Positions 64,000 to 64,000 of a DNA stretch of 64,000 nt are shown piece by piece; positions within the stretch are counted from its first letter, which is position 1; each line of letters opens with the position of its first letter. The notes under the pieces were generated by a model that saw only the letters and a program-made list of their open reading frames with translations, searched no databases and was not told where the DNA came from. The translations under genes were made by a program, and so were the position numbers. Source of the stretch: an uncultured Spirochaetales bacterium (lineage in GTDB: Bacteria > Spirochaetota > Spirochaetia > Sphaerochaetales > Sphaerochaetaceae); the NCBI GenBank assembly GCA_944388965.1, contig CALXKL010000003.1:164071-228070 (forward strand), read 5' to 3'.

Positions 64000-64000
64000 T

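Noticed and set aside
1..64000. Prophage, insertion sequence, integrase or rRNA genes
   Set aside because: No transposase, integrase, phage structural or ribosomal RNA sequence was recognised on either strand.

Overview
The window looks like a high-GC bacterial chromosome segment, most likely from an anaerobic, gut-associated spirochaete (Spirochaetota, possibly Sphaerochaetaceae-like). This is inferred from an approximately 504-residue serine hydroxymethyltransferase with an internal insertion, a sugar-binding protein whose exporter peptide ends in FVFAGGAEE, repetitive VPVEK-type membrane proteins and an EATCTEEG-type lipoprotein. No 16S rRNA is present, so the assignment is tentative. All feature calls come from reading the sequence; no database search was run.

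Layout. 0-10 kb holds housekeeping genes: a membrane protein with a degenerate GGDEF-like domain, tRNA-Ala(CGC), proC-serS-pncB, a GNAT protein, then on the minus strand proB/proA with a glycosyltransferase-like gene and a cell-wall amidase. 10-12.2 kb carries yqeC-yqeB, maturation genes for selenium-dependent molybdenum hydroxylases. 12.3-15.7 kb is a LacI regulator with a triosephosphate-isomerase paralogue and a LarA-family (nickel racemase-like) protein. 15.8-19.4 kb holds TetR-oleate hydratase, a LysE exporter, tRNA-Arg(CCG) and yidD. 19.5-21.1 kb is udk-galM.

21.4-43.5 kb is the centrepiece. It contains ygeW, a selenium uptake/activation cassette (yedE, a TusA-like protein, DUF3343, selD), a divergent cysteine desulfurase with an XdhC-type protein whose two domains are in swapped order, a cyuA-type cysteine desulfidase, and the hydroxylase operons ygfK-ssnA-ygeY and xdhA-xdhC-xdhB-ygfM-xdhD. 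No selA, selB or selC is visible, so SelD probably feeds the labile selenium cofactor of molybdenum hydroxylases rather than selenoprotein synthesis here. The set resembles the Escherichia coli xdh/yge/ygf purine-selenium region, compacted and rearranged. ygeW and ygfK have matching promoter architecture, suggesting co-regulation. YgfK also has an unusual His/Cys/Asp-rich insertion.

43.5-58.4 kb starts with a decayed PIN toxin beside an intact antitoxin. Then comes a sugar locus: an AraC regulator, an AraF-type ABC importer, and an IclR-headed operon encoding an SMP-30 lactonase, an SDR dehydrogenase, an IlvD/EDD dehydratase and an RraA-type aldolase. A giant DUF5107-TPR protein and a second aldose epimerase follow. 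Together these suggest non-phosphorylative oxidation of an aldopentose such as L-arabinose. 58.4-62.2 kb is an AT-richer accessory island of two DUF234-type ATPase genes, one broken, lying between approximately 90-bp direct repeats and containing a 23-bp tandem array. glyA and an outward-facing promoter with a hairpin close the window.
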